Source: Hwanghaeella grinnelliae
GTDB taxonomy: Bacteria; Pseudomonadota; Alphaproteobacteria; UBA8366; Aestuariispiraceae
NCBI RefSeq assembly: GCF_004005845.1
Contig: NZ_SADE01000001.1
Span: 2,275,858 to 2,339,857, forward strand
Direction of reading: 5' to 3'
DNA length: 64,000 nucleotides
Below, one piece after another: positions 44,594 to 53,454 of the stretch. A program made the position numbers and the translations under genes. Each line of letters starts with the position of its first letter. Within the stretch, counting starts at the first letter, position 1. The notes below the pieces were generated by a model that saw nothing but the letters and a program-made list of their open reading frames with translations, was not told where the DNA came from and ran no database searches.

Positions 44594-44624
44594 GGGACAG
44601 ATATCGATAATAAAAGGGACAGAT
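44594..44624. promoter_or_regulatory. Direct-repeat operator for the MocR-type regulator
   Basis: GGGACAGAT occurs at 44594-44602 and again at 44616-44624, a 22-bp period equal to two helical turns, in the divergent promoter region between the aminotransferase and the MocR gene. MocR/TauR proteins characteristically bind two spaced direct repeats, so this is a good operator candidate. Confidence 0.65.
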
Positions 44625-44676
44625 TGGCAAAGACGCAATAGCATCAACAGCGGACCAAAGGGAAGCGTCGCGAAAG

Positions 44677-46149
44677 ATGGCGAATATGCAGCAGATCATT
44701 CAGCTTGATGAGCGCTCGCCGCTTAGCAATCGAGACCAAATCTGTGAGGCGGTTGGAAGCGCAATCGCGATGGGGACCTTTGGGGAAGGCCAAAAACTTC
44801 CCTCATGCCGGACCCTTGCGAAACAATTGAAGGTGTCCCGCAGCACGGTCTTTTCGGCCTATTGCAATCTCGTCGAACTGGGTGTTCTGGACGCGCGCGA
44901 TCGGTCCGGCTTTGTCGTCGCCATCGGCGCATCGGCCTACCCCCGCGATCCGAATACGCAGGAAGGCACCGCCCATACGGCACCGATCACGCCGCCGGCC
45001 TTTACCCCGAACACACTGGCGCCGGACAGAAGCCTACAACACCCGGTCGACTGGAATGACTATCCCTATCCGTTCATTTTCAATCAGGTCGACCCGCACC
45101 TGTTTCCACTCGAAGCCTGGCGCGAATGCTCGCGTTTGGCACTCAGCCGACGGACGATGCCGGAATGGATGGCGGACGTCACCGAGGTCGACAGCCCACA
45201 ACTTGTGAAACAGTTGCGCCAGCGATTGCTGGCCCATCGCGGCATCCTGGCTGACGACGAGGAAATACTGATCACTATGGGCGCCCAGAACGCGCTGAGC
45301 ATCCTGGGTCTGTTATTCGCGAAAGATCGCAGAAAAATCGCCATCGAAGATCCGGGATTTCACGAAGCGCGAAACGCCTTTCACATCACCGGCAACGACC
45401 TGACCGCCGCACCTGTCGATGAAGACGGATTGATACCGGACGCCATCCCCAAAGGCTGCAAGCTTGTGTTCTGCACCCCGAACCATCACTTCCCGACGAT
45501 GGTCACCTTGCAATTGGAACGCCGTCACGCAGTTCTCGACCGTGCCGTACAGGACGGCTTTTATGTAATTGAGGACGATTACGAAATGGAACTGGCCGGT
45601 GGGAACGGCGTTCTCCCGCCCCTGCATTCGCTCGATCGGCATGGCTCGGTCATCCATGTCGGCAGCCTTTCCAAATCAATCACACCCAGTTTGCGGTTGG
45701 GTTTCATCGTCGCCCACCGTGAGATCATACGGCAAGCGCGGGATGTCCGCCGCCTTCTGGTTCGCCAACCCCCGGGGATGATCCAAGATACCGCCGCGTT
45801 GTTTTTGGCGCTTGGTCATCACGACGCCCACATCAAACGCCTCAAGCGCCGCTATACGCGCCGATGGCAGGTCATGCAGGCTTCCATTGATAAACACCTG
45901 CCTAATTTTCAGCGGCCGAAAGCAACCGGGGGAACCAGCGTCTGGTTGACTGGAAAAGACGGGTTCGACGCGTCGGCCTTCTGTGACGATTTGAAACGGC
46001 ACGGCATTCTTGCCGACAAGGGCCGCACGTTCTTCCTGAACGGAGACCGGAATAACAATTTGCGGCTTGGGTTTTCCTGCATCCCTGTCAATAGGATCGA
46101 CGCCGGTATTCAAGCGGTGAGGGAAGTTTATCGATCGTTCAAAGCCTAG
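44677..46149 (+). CDS. MocR/PdxR-family regulator (GntR HTH fused to aminotransferase domain)
   Basis: A 490-residue chimeric regulator. The N-terminal GntR winged helix (about 1-80) has AIAMGTFGEGQKLPSCRTLAKQLKVSRSTVFSAY. A linker of about 60 residues follows, then a fold-type I aminotransferase-like domain with PLP-binding HVGSLSKSITPSLRLGF. Members bind PLP or its adducts with amino compounds and control divergent metabolic genes. Its last 11 bp overlap the convergent DUF6064-like gene. Confidence 0.92.
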   Translation: MANMQQIIQLDERSPLSNRDQICEAVGSAIAMGTFGEGQKLPSCRTLAKQLKVSRSTVFSAYCNLVELGVLDARDRSGFVVAIGASAYPRDPNTQEGTAHTAPITPPAFTPNTLAPDRSLQHPVDWNDYPYPFIFNQVDPHLFPLEAWRECSRLALSRRTMPEWMADVTEVDSPQLVKQLRQRLLAHRGILADDEEILITMGAQNALSILGLLFAKDRRKIAIEDPGFHEARNAFHITGNDLTAAPVDEDGLIPDAIPKGCKLVFCTPNHHFPTMVTLQLERRHAVLDRAVQDGFYVIEDDYEMELAGGNGVLPPLHSLDRHGSVIHVGSLSKSITPSLRLGFIVAHREIIRQARDVRRLLVRQPPGMIQDTAALFLALGHHDAHIKRLKRRYTRRWQVMQASIDKHLPNFQRPKATGGTSVWLTGKDGFDASAFCDDLKRHGILADKGRTFFLNGDRNNNLRLGFSCIPVNRIDAGIQAVREVYRSFKA

Positions 46150-46801
46150 ACTTTCCGGGTTTGCTGAGGCGATGGACCAAACAGATCAGCACCACCGTGG
46201 CGATGATCAGTAATACAATGTCCTGCATGACGAACAGCACCAAGGCACGGATGCTTTCCCAGACGAGCAGCATCACCGGCAAAGGGAATAGCCAGAATGG
46301 AATGCGTGTCCGATTGAGAAGGAAAAGCGAAAGCGTCGCCGTGATCGTCGCAAGCGGGGTCACGCCGATTGCCTGCACGGCAACAACCGTATCACCGGAA
46401 TAGAGACGCATGAATGGCCCGATCAAGGCCGCCAATACCAAGCCGAGCAAACCCGCCCAATGGGACGGCACCGCTTTTCCGACATCCGGGCGCAACCCGC
46501 CTGTCGTCGCGCCCCATGCCCCAATCAGGACCGCCTCGGTCAAGGCGGCCCAACCGAAATACGTCCCGGCCCAGTTCAACGGCTGATAGGTATGCCAGTA
46601 GAACCCGATGCCAATCCAAGCCCAGAGCATTGCGAGACAGACCGCGGTGCCACGGCAAGAGAGACGGCTGGCGCCGGCGCCTTTGATCAGGAAAACGACC
46701 AAGGCAAGACCGACAATGACTTCGACCGCTGCATATCCCTCGATATACGCGGTCAGAAGATAGGCGTAGACTTCGTCCGAATACGGGATCAAACGGTTCA
46801 C
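46139..46801 (-). CDS. Multi-pass membrane protein, DUF6064-like
   Basis: A 220-residue hydrophobic protein with about six transmembrane helices. The N-terminus MNRLIPYSDEVYAYLLTAYIEGY and an FYWHTYQPLNWAGTYFGWA segment resemble the DUF6064 family. Function is unknown. Its start overlaps the stop of the aldo/keto reductase gene by four bases (ATGA), so the two are co-translated. Confidence 0.7.
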   Translation of the reverse strand: MNRLIPYSDEVYAYLLTAYIEGYAAVEVIVGLALVVFLIKGAGASRLSCRGTAVCLAMLWAWIGIGFYWHTYQPLNWAGTYFGWAALTEAVLIGAWGATTGGLRPDVGKAVPSHWAGLLGLVLAALIGPFMRLYSGDTVVAVQAIGVTPLATITATLSLFLLNRTRIPFWLFPLPVMLLVWESIRALVLFVMQDIVLLIIATVVLICLVHRLSKPGKSRL

Positions 46802-47715
46802 AGCGCCGCCACGTAGTCGATCATGCGGCGACGCATCGCGGCGTCCGGCATCGGGCCTTCCATTGCGCGCATATTTTCATCCATATGCGCAATCTGCGAC
46901 GTCGCCGGTATGGCGCAAGTGATTGCCGGATGGGATATTATGAACTTCAAAAGGTATTCCGGCCAAGTGGCGATCCCCAATTCCGACGACCATTCCGGAA
47001 GAGGCTTGCCCCGCAGCGCGTCCGGCAAGCTTCCCCTCCGGAACGGTCGGTTGGCGATCACGGCTTTGCCCAAGTCGGCCGCCATGGGAAGCAGGCGGAC
47101 CTCCGCTTCCCGGTCCAGGATATTGTAGGTCAGTTGTACGAAATCCACGTGCTCGGACTTCATGACCTGCGCCATCTCTGCATGGCGCGACCCGTGCGAT
47201 GTGGTCACGCCCAGATACCGGATCCTTCCGGCCTTTTTCCGTTCGGCCAGCATCGGCAAATGGGCTTCCCAATTCACGAGGTTGTGGACCTGCATCAGGT
47301 TGAACCTGTCGATCCCCCATAGCCGAAACGAGTCCGCAAGCTGGCTGCGCCCCTCATCCGCATCGCGAGTCCAAACCTTGCTGGCGCTGAACAGGCCATC
47401 GGTACTGCCGAGCCGTTGAAAGCAATCGCCAAGAACGTCCTCCGCGGTTCCGTACATCGGTGAGGAATCGATCATGCCGCCGCCATGGCTGAAGAACCGG
47501 CGCAGCACTTCGGCCCTTTGGGCGCGCAAGGCGGGCACCGGTCCGACATTGAACGTAATCCAGGTTCCCATGCCGATGGCCGGCAACATCTCGCCGGTGG
47601 CCGGAATACGCTTTGACAGTTTTAGGGCCGCCGCGCTGCCGGCAATCGGAATCCCCAGCATGGAAGCAGCAAGACTGCCGATCAGAAATTCCCGGCGGTG
47701 GACGGGAAATGCCAT
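46798..47715 (-). CDS. Tat-exported aldo/keto reductase
   Basis: A 305-residue AKR with an N-terminal twin-arginine signal (RREFLIGSLAASMLG, residues 7-21). The barrel includes GMIDSSPMYGTAED, where the catalytic tyrosine sits, ASKVWTRD and LMQVHNL. Export of an AKR is unusual because periplasmic NADPH is not available; relatives with Tat signals exist, but their cofactor use is unclear. It is followed by the overlapping DUF6064-like membrane gene. Confidence 0.82.
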   Translation of the reverse strand: MAFPVHRREFLIGSLAASMLGIPIAGSAAALKLSKRIPATGEMLPAIGMGTWITFNVGPVPALRAQRAEVLRRFFSHGGGMIDSSPMYGTAEDVLGDCFQRLGSTDGLFSASKVWTRDADEGRSQLADSFRLWGIDRFNLMQVHNLVNWEAHLPMLAERKKAGRIRYLGVTTSHGSRHAEMAQVMKSEHVDFVQLTYNILDREAEVRLLPMAADLGKAVIANRPFRRGSLPDALRGKPLPEWSSELGIATWPEYLLKFIISHPAITCAIPATSQIAHMDENMRAMEGPMPDAAMRRRMIDYVAAL

Positions 47716-47795
47716 TTCACCCTCCTATGCGATTGGCACCAGTTTCGCTCTCGTCTTACATAGACATAGTCTTGCGAAAGCTCGTGTCACCCGCC

Positions 47796-47834
47796 CCGTC
47801 TTTCCCGGCATTTTTAGAATGGCGGGAAGGACGG
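47796..47834 (-). terminator. Hairpin downstream of the flavoprotein gene
   Basis: A 12-bp stem with one G-T wobble, CCGTCTTTCCCG (47796-47807) with CGGGAAGGACGG (47823-47834), around a 15-base loop. It lies immediately past the flavoprotein stop. No U-tract follows on the minus strand. Confidence 0.5.
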
Positions 47835-47837
47835 CTT

Positions 47838-49136
47838 TCACGTGTTCCCAGATTTGGGCGAGCCATCTTGCTGCAGCCATGCCAACAAGCCTTGCGCTGC
47901 CGCCACGCCCGACGCAAAGGTGCCTTGCAACAGGTAACCGCCGGTCGGCGCTTCCCAATCGAGCATTTCTCCGGCCACGAAAACGCCTGGAAGGCGGGCC
48001 AGCATGAAATTCCCGTCCACTTCGGTAAGCACGATACCGCCGGCACTGGAAATCGCACGTTCGATGGAAAACGGAGCGGTCAAAGTGATCGGCGCGGCTT
48101 GTACCAGTTCCGCCAGCGCGGCGGGGTCTGAGGGCAATGAAGGCCCTGCTGCCTCACGCATCAGATTGATCGCAATGGGCGGCAATCCAAGGGCCCGGCG
48201 CAGAAAGTCGGTCTGGGACTGTTTTCCGCGCGGTCTGCCAAGCCGTTTCCGAAGGTCTTCGGTTGACCGGTCAGGACAGAAATTGACCTGCAACACCGTT
48301 TGACCGTCAGTCTCTATCCGTTCACGCAGCAGGGAAGACAAGGCATAGATCGTGCCCCCCTCGATGCCCTGGGCAGTCACCATGGCTTCGCCCCGTACGG
48401 TTCGCCCCGCACAGGTCAGCGCCACGTTTTTCAAGGGCTGGCCCTGGAACCTCTGCCTGAAAATCTCGCTCCACTGAACCTTGAACCCGCAATTAGCCGG
48501 CCGCAAGGGCGCGACGGCGACGCCCTTCTCCTCAAGTATAGATGTCCAGGCGCCGTTCGACCCAAGCCGCGGCCAGCTTGCTCCGCCTAAAGCGAGAATA
48601 ACTGCCCTGGCCGGAACCTTTTCCTCAGCGCCATCGGCGGGCCGGAACAACAGATCGCCCGCTCCGTCCCAACCCAGCCATTCCATGCGATACCGAAATT
48701 CCACCCCCTGGTCTCGCAACCGGGCCAACCAAGCCCGCAGCAAGGGGGCTGCTTTCATCGCCTTTGGAAAGACCCGTCCGCTGGACCCGACGAACGTCTC
48801 CTCGCCCAAACCGGCAGCCCAATCCCTGAGCATAATCGGTGAGAAAGACTCAATCGGCGGAGCCAGGAACGCGCGAGACTTACCATAGCGTTTCAGGAAT
48901 TTTTCCAACGGCTCGGAATGCGTCAGGTTCAAGCCACCACGCCCGGCCATCTGCAGTTTGCGGCCAAATGTAGGCATCCGGTCATAGATCGTGACGGATA
49001 TACCGGCGCGGCTCAGTACCTCGGCAGCGATTAAGCCGGCCGGTCCCCCGCCAACCACGACCACGCCCGACCGGGCCGACTTCTTACCGCTGATATCGAT
49101 TTCCGGGGCGATGTCATCCATGCCGCCGTTATCCAC
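47838..49136 (-). CDS. TIGR03862/HI0933-type NAD(P)/FAD-dependent flavoprotein
   Basis: A 432-residue HI0933-like flavoprotein. VVVGGGPAGLIAAE binds FAD, FGRKLQMAGRGGLNLTHSE is the diagnostic second block, and the C-terminal GEMLDWEAPTGGYLLQGTFASG closes the FAD site. The physiological substrate of the group is unknown; some relatives (BaiN) act on bile-acid enones. The GTG at 49136 and the ATG at 49121 are both possible starts. Confidence 0.83.
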   Translation of the reverse strand: MDNGGMDDIAPEIDISGKKSARSGVVVVGGGPAGLIAAEVLSRAGISVTIYDRMPTFGRKLQMAGRGGLNLTHSEPLEKFLKRYGKSRAFLAPPIESFSPIMLRDWAAGLGEETFVGSSGRVFPKAMKAAPLLRAWLARLRDQGVEFRYRMEWLGWDGAGDLLFRPADGAEEKVPARAVILALGGASWPRLGSNGAWTSILEEKGVAVAPLRPANCGFKVQWSEIFRQRFQGQPLKNVALTCAGRTVRGEAMVTAQGIEGGTIYALSSLLRERIETDGQTVLQVNFCPDRSTEDLRKRLGRPRGKQSQTDFLRRALGLPPIAINLMREAAGPSLPSDPAALAELVQAAPITLTAPFSIERAISSAGGIVLTEVDGNFMLARLPGVFVAGEMLDWEAPTGGYLLQGTFASGVAAAQGLLAWLQQDGSPKSGNT

Positions 49137-49214
49137 GGCAAGGCGCTCTAGAACAAGTCCGCTGTCGGGACGAAAGGTTAGACCGCTCAGAACGCCGGAT
49201 GTTTCAAGAACAGG

Positions 49215-49982
49215 CTATAGCCAGCCGCCGTCGATGACGCAGGATTGGGCCGTGCAGCCACCTGCCTCGTCCGACGCGAAGAAAAGCACCGGTCTGGCGA
49301 TGTCGATGGGGTAGATTTTCCGCTTCAGACACTGCCCCTTCAACATGTCCGCTTCGGCCTCCGGCGTCACCCAGTTGTCGATCTGCCTCTGTGTCATAAC
49401 CCAACCGGGCACGACGCAGACAACACGAATATTGTCGGGTCCAAGATCTGTCGCAAGCGACCGCGTCAGCCCCATGACAGCGGACTTCGCCGTGGTATAG
49501 GCCGGCATGCCGCCCTGTCCTAACATCCAGGAAACGGATCCAAGGTTCACGATGGCGCCGCCGCCGGCTGCGGCCATATCCGGCGCAACCGCCTGCGCGG
49601 CGAAAAACTGGTGACGCAAGTTGACCGCCATCCGATCGTCCCAATATTCCGGCGTCACGTCCTGCATGGCGTGCCGTTGATCATTGGCGGCATTGTTCAC
49701 AAGGACGGTCACTGGGCCGATATCCGATCTGATCTTGTCGACGCATGCCCGCAACGCGGTGATATCCTTCAAATCGCATTCGTAGAACTTGGCCGAATGT
49801 CCCTCGGCCGTTAGTGCCTCCGCCAATGCCTCCGACTCTTTGACCTTTACATCCAGGAAAGCCACGCGCGCGCCCTGCCGGGCAAACTGCCGCACGATTT
49901 CCTCCCCTATGCCGGAGCCACCGCCCGTCACCAACACGACTCGGTCTTTCAAGCTCGGGTAGCTCGCTATCGCATCAGCCAC
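49215..49982 (-). CDS. SDR-family NAD(P)-dependent oxidoreductase, probable sugar/polyol dehydrogenase
   Basis: A 255-residue classical SDR. TGGGSGIG is the cofactor motif, FLDVK after the second strand suggests NAD(H), NNAAND replaces the usual NNAG, and YTTAKSAVMG carries the catalytic tyrosine and lysine. It is located behind a ROK regulator and a CUT2 sugar importer on the same strand, so oxidation of the imported sugar or its lactonisable form is the probable role; that is context-based inference. Confidence 0.85.
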   Translation of the reverse strand: MADAIASYPSLKDRVVLVTGGGSGIGEEIVRQFARQGARVAFLDVKVKESEALAEALTAEGHSAKFYECDLKDITALRACVDKIRSDIGPVTVLVNNAANDQRHAMQDVTPEYWDDRMAVNLRHQFFAAQAVAPDMAAAGGGAIVNLGSVSWMLGQGGMPAYTTAKSAVMGLTRSLATDLGPDNIRVVCVVPGWVMTQRQIDNWVTPEAEADMLKGQCLKRKIYPIDIARPVLFFASDEAGGCTAQSCVIDGGWL

Positions 49983-50025
49983 GTCTTCACTCCTTCCAAA
50001 TCAGAACTCAATTCCGTTTTTGTCA

Positions 50026-51258
50026 TCAGGCCACCGCTGCGGCCGTCGGATCGACGGCGACAATTGCGTCCACCTGCTCCAAAGCCAGGTGGACCATCCC
50101 CTCGGTGATCATTTCAACACCGCCTGGAACGATCAAAATATCCGCTTCCGGGTCGATGGCTGGCGTTATCGACTCCCGCAATCCGGCCACAAACGCCTGC
50201 TTCATCAGGTGGAAGGCCCGCAGAGAAGACCCCGTGACAGCAATCCGGTTCGGACCGAGGACGGAAGCAACGACGCGGACCGCATCGGCCAAAGCAGCCC
50301 CCGCTTCCTCGAAAATACGAACCACGGGGCTTTCGCCTTGCTCAGCGCGACGAACCAGATCCTGCATCTGGTCTTCGCTCGGTTGTTGGTGGTTCGTTAT
50401 CGATAGATTGGTGAGTGTCCTTGCATCCCTGTAGAGGGCGTAATCAGCGAGGTAGGCTTCGATGCAACCACGTTGCCCGCACCGGCACTGGGCGCCAGAC
50501 GGCTGCCTACGCACGTGACCGATTTCCGAGGACGCACCCCGCGGTCCGGGGAACGGACCGCCGTCAACCAACAATCCCATGCCGACACCGTGCCCCGCCA
50601 TCAGGACGCCGGTGAGCCCTTGCTTCAAGGCAGGATTGCGTTGCGCGGCCGCAAGTGCCGTCGCCGTGCCATCATTCTCCATCACAATCGGAACCCCGAA
50701 ATGCTTGGCCAGCGGGGTTACGATATCCGTATCGCGTATCGACAGGATCGGGCTCCAGACCTGCTGGCCTTCCGTCGGGTTGATGATCCCCTGAACTGCG
50801 ATCCCTATGGCGCTCGGCAAAGGTCCCGGAACCCTCGAAAGAACAGTGTCGATTGCCACGGCGCATTGTTCCGCCACCTGTTCACCGGAGAGCGACCGGG
50901 TGGAGCACGGAAATTCTTCCCGCACGAAAATATTGCCGGCGAAATCCGCGACGACGGCCTCGACCACGTCCATGCGCAGAGATGCCGCGGCAACCCGCGC
51001 GTAATTGCCGTTGAGGCTTAAGTTCACGCGCGGACGGCCACGTGCATTCTCGGTCGGAACTTCCTCCGTTGCTTCGATGAACATACCCGTCCCGATGAGG
51101 TCCGAGGTAATGTTCGACACGGCAGCAGCGCTCAACCCGGTTCGTTGTCCGAGTTCAACCCTGGCCATGGATCCATGCCGACGCAACTGTCGAATAAGGT
51201 GAGCGCGATTGCTCTCCCGTTCCGGCGGTCCAGATCTCGGCCAAGGTCCATTCTTCAT
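50026..51258 (-). CDS. ROK-family transcriptional regulator
   Basis: A 410-residue ROK protein. The N-terminal winged HTH is HLIRQLRRHGSMARVELGQRTGLSAAAVSNITSDL. The sugar-kinase-like domain has the zinc motif CRCGQRGCIEAY, used for effector binding in NagC/Mlc-like repressors. A GGAG nine bases before the ATG at 51258 favours that start over the ATG at 51291. It lies between the binding-protein gene and the SDR and should respond to the imported sugar. Confidence 0.88.
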   Translation of the reverse strand: MKNGPWPRSGPPERESNRAHLIRQLRRHGSMARVELGQRTGLSAAAVSNITSDLIGTGMFIEATEEVPTENARGRPRVNLSLNGNYARVAAASLRMDVVEAVVADFAGNIFVREEFPCSTRSLSGEQVAEQCAVAIDTVLSRVPGPLPSAIGIAVQGIINPTEGQQVWSPILSIRDTDIVTPLAKHFGVPIVMENDGTATALAAAQRNPALKQGLTGVLMAGHGVGMGLLVDGGPFPGPRGASSEIGHVRRQPSGAQCRCGQRGCIEAYLADYALYRDARTLTNLSITNHQQPSEDQMQDLVRRAEQGESPVVRIFEEAGAALADAVRVVASVLGPNRIAVTGSSLRAFHLMKQAFVAGLRESITPAIDPEADILIVPGGVEMITEGMVHLALEQVDAIVAVDPTAAAVA

Positions 51259-51377
51259 CGCGTCAGTCTCCGAAAATTCATCTGCCGACATCCGTCATTC
51301 GGCTTGGCCGAGGTCCGGAAGCACACATCCAGGCGGATGCGGCTTCCGTCCTCAAGGTTGGAGACAAGGCTCCGCTT

Positions 51378-52370
51378 CTACTTCGCGAGGCAGCTATCCG
51401 CCGTTTCCGGTTTGCATTCGTCGAGCCCGGTATACAAGGGGTCGCCGACGTTCTTGCCGTTGATCAGATCGATCATGACAGACGGTGCGCGATACCCCAT
51501 TTCAAACGGGCGCTGACCGACCTGAACATGACTGCGCCCTTCCTTCAGGGCCTTCATCTGCGGCGGCAAAGTGTCACCCGCGATGATGATCAGTTCCTTG
51601 CTCTTCAGCTTGTCCATGACCTGATCCGTCACCTGGGCATATGCCTGCGGCGCAAATTGAGCCCAGCCGCCAATTAGGATGAAAGCGTCCAAGTCGGGGT
51701 TCGCCAGGAAAGTATCCGCCATTTGCTGGTTGGCGAGATCTACCTGATCATTGGTGAAAAGCGGGCATCCGTCGATTTCAGTCCAGCCGCTTTGCCCGGT
51801 CAGACGGTCCGTATCTTTCTTACCGGCAATGGTGTCCCGGAAACCGGCGGCACGGGCATTGATGTTGTCAGCCGCGACATTGCCGAGTTGCAGGCACACG
51901 GAACCGCCATCAGGCTTCAAAGCGGCTGCATGTTCCGCCATTTTGACACCCATCAGGTAGTTGTCCGTCCCCAAATAAGTTTTGCGAAGACCGCGATCCG
52001 CCGCGATGAAATCAGCGTCGATCGTCATGACCGGAATTGAAGGGTCGCGTTGCTTGATAAGGTTGCCCATCGCCGGGGCATTGGACGGCGAGATCGCTAT
52101 GGCTTCGATCCCACGGGTAAGCAAGTCATCGACAATCTGCACTTCGCCGGCTTCATCCGTGCTGGATGCAGGCCCGGTATAGAGGCAGGTGTATTCTGAA
52201 TCAGGGTTCTCCTTTTGCCATTTTTGGCAACCAAGGTTGATCTGTTCAAAGAAGGGATTGTCCAAACCCTTTACCACGATAGCTAGAATCTTCTTATCGG
52301 CCGATTGCGCCGACACGGACACAAGCGCCAATACGCACGCAAGCGCCCCCACCACAAAAGACTTCCTCAT
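51378..52370 (-). CDS. CUT2 sugar ABC transporter substrate-binding protein
   Basis: A 330-residue RbsB-like periplasmic protein with a Sec signal peptide (residues 1-24, cleavage after QSA). VVKGLDNPFFEQINLGCQKW and the internal QIVDDLLTRGIEAIAISPS are typical pentose/hexose binding-protein segments. It is divergent from the ATPase and permease genes of the same importer, across a 284-bp AT-rich region holding an inverted repeat. The frcB/frcA/frcC-plus-ROK systems of rhizobia have the same components; the actual sugar is not readable. Confidence 0.87.
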   Translation of the reverse strand: MRKSFVVGALACVLALVSVSAQSADKKILAIVVKGLDNPFFEQINLGCQKWQKENPDSEYTCLYTGPASSTDEAGEVQIVDDLLTRGIEAIAISPSNAPAMGNLIKQRDPSIPVMTIDADFIAADRGLRKTYLGTDNYLMGVKMAEHAAALKPDGGSVCLQLGNVAADNINARAAGFRDTIAGKKDTDRLTGQSGWTEIDGCPLFTNDQVDLANQQMADTFLANPDLDAFILIGGWAQFAPQAYAQVTDQVMDKLKSKELIIIAGDTLPPQMKALKEGRSHVQVGQRPFEMGYRAPSVMIDLINGKNVGDPLYTGLDECKPETADSCLAK

Positions 52371-52654
52371 AGCATTCCTCCCAGGTTATCGGCCTTTTTG
52401 GCCTGTTTGCCGACTGCCCTTGCGGTTCACGACCGATTAGATCAGCACGGCTTTCTATTTTTTTATTTCTACAAATTATTAAATACACCACAAACTGCCA
52501 ATCAGGCAAGTTTTCGTATCTATATACCATTTTCGTGCCTTCTAGAACGCCTATCTCGACAATTTACTTGCGTTTGTGAATTTATTATCGAAAGATCCCT
52601 ATCAATTCGATGATAAGCTGGGAAAACCGGCAAATCGGGAGGAAGCAGCGGGCA
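52371..52654. other. AT-rich divergent promoter region of the sugar importer
   Basis: 284 bp separate the binding-protein gene from the ATPase gene. The centre (52440-52600) is distinctly AT-rich compared with the flanking coding DNA. It contains a GGCC-TTTTT-GGCC hairpin near 52391, a TGCC-AATCA-GGCA hairpin near 52495 and the long inverted repeat at 52582-52616. No ORF is supported. Confidence 0.6.
52582..52616. promoter_or_regulatory. Inverted repeat, candidate ROK operator
   Basis: TTATTATCGAA (52582-52592) and TTCGATGATAA (52606-52616) are 11-bp arms matching at 10 of 11 positions with a 13-bp spacer. They sit 39 bp upstream of the ATPase ATG in the divergent promoter region. The TTAT/ATAA termini resemble AT-rich ROK-repressor sites. 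Confidence 0.5.
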
Positions 52655-53395
52655 ATGCCCATTTTAGAACTTCGCGGAATATCGAAGCATTTCGGTGCGA
52701 TCCAGGCGTTAAAGGAAGTCTCCTTTACGGTCGAACCCGGTGAGGTTGTCGGTCTGATGGGCGACAACGGCGCTGGGAAATCGACACTGGTGAAAATCAT
52801 CGCCGGGAACTTTCGTCCAAGCGCCGGAAAAATCCTGATCGCCGGGGCCGAGATGGCGTTTGACTCTCCCCTCGCCGCGCGCGGCGAAGGGGTGGAAGTC
52901 GTCTATCAGGATCTCGCCCTATGCGATAATTTAACGGCGGCAGCAAATGTGTTTCTGGGCCGGGAGATCACTCGCAAGATCGCCGGAATCCCAATCGTCG
53001 ACCATCGCGCCATGATGATACGGGCCGCGGAACTTTTCGCGGAATTGAAATCCGAGACCCGCCCGCGCGACCTTGTTCACGACATGTCCGGCGGACAGCG
53101 GCAGGCCGTTGCGATTGCGCGGACACGTCTTGCGGAGTCGAAAATCGTTCTGATGGACGAGCCGACCGCGGCAATCAGCGTAAGGCAGGTCGCCGAGGTC
53201 CTGGACCTGATCATGCGCCTTCGCGACCACGGCATCGCCGTCATTCTGATCAGCCACCGCATGCCGGATGTTTTCAGTGTGGCCGACCGTGTCGTCGTAA
53301 TGCGCCGGGGTCAGTTGGTCGCAAACAAACCTTCGGCGTCATCGTCACCGGAAGAAGTGACGGGCTTGATCACCGGGGCAATAGAGGCCGCATAG
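52655..53395 (+). CDS. CUT2 sugar ABC transporter ATP-binding protein, single domain
   Basis: A 246-residue ATPase with one nucleotide-binding domain, unlike the tandem RbsA type but like FrcA. Walker A is GDNGAGKST, the signature is MSGGQRQAVAIART and Walker B is IVLMDEPTAAIS. It should work as a homodimer with the downstream permease. A strong GGGAGGAAG site sets the ATG at 52655; the open frame upstream is not used. Confidence 0.88.
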   Translation: MPILELRGISKHFGAIQALKEVSFTVEPGEVVGLMGDNGAGKSTLVKIIAGNFRPSAGKILIAGAEMAFDSPLAARGEGVEVVYQDLALCDNLTAAANVFLGREITRKIAGIPIVDHRAMMIRAAELFAELKSETRPRDLVHDMSGGQRQAVAIARTRLAESKIVLMDEPTAAISVRQVAEVLDLIMRLRDHGIAVILISHRMPDVFSVADRVVVMRRGQLVANKPSASSSPEEVTGLITGAIEAA

Positions 53396-53454
53396 GGACC
53401 GACCGCCCAACTTAATAGAACGGGCAAATACTGAACCGCTGGGGGAATTGAATA

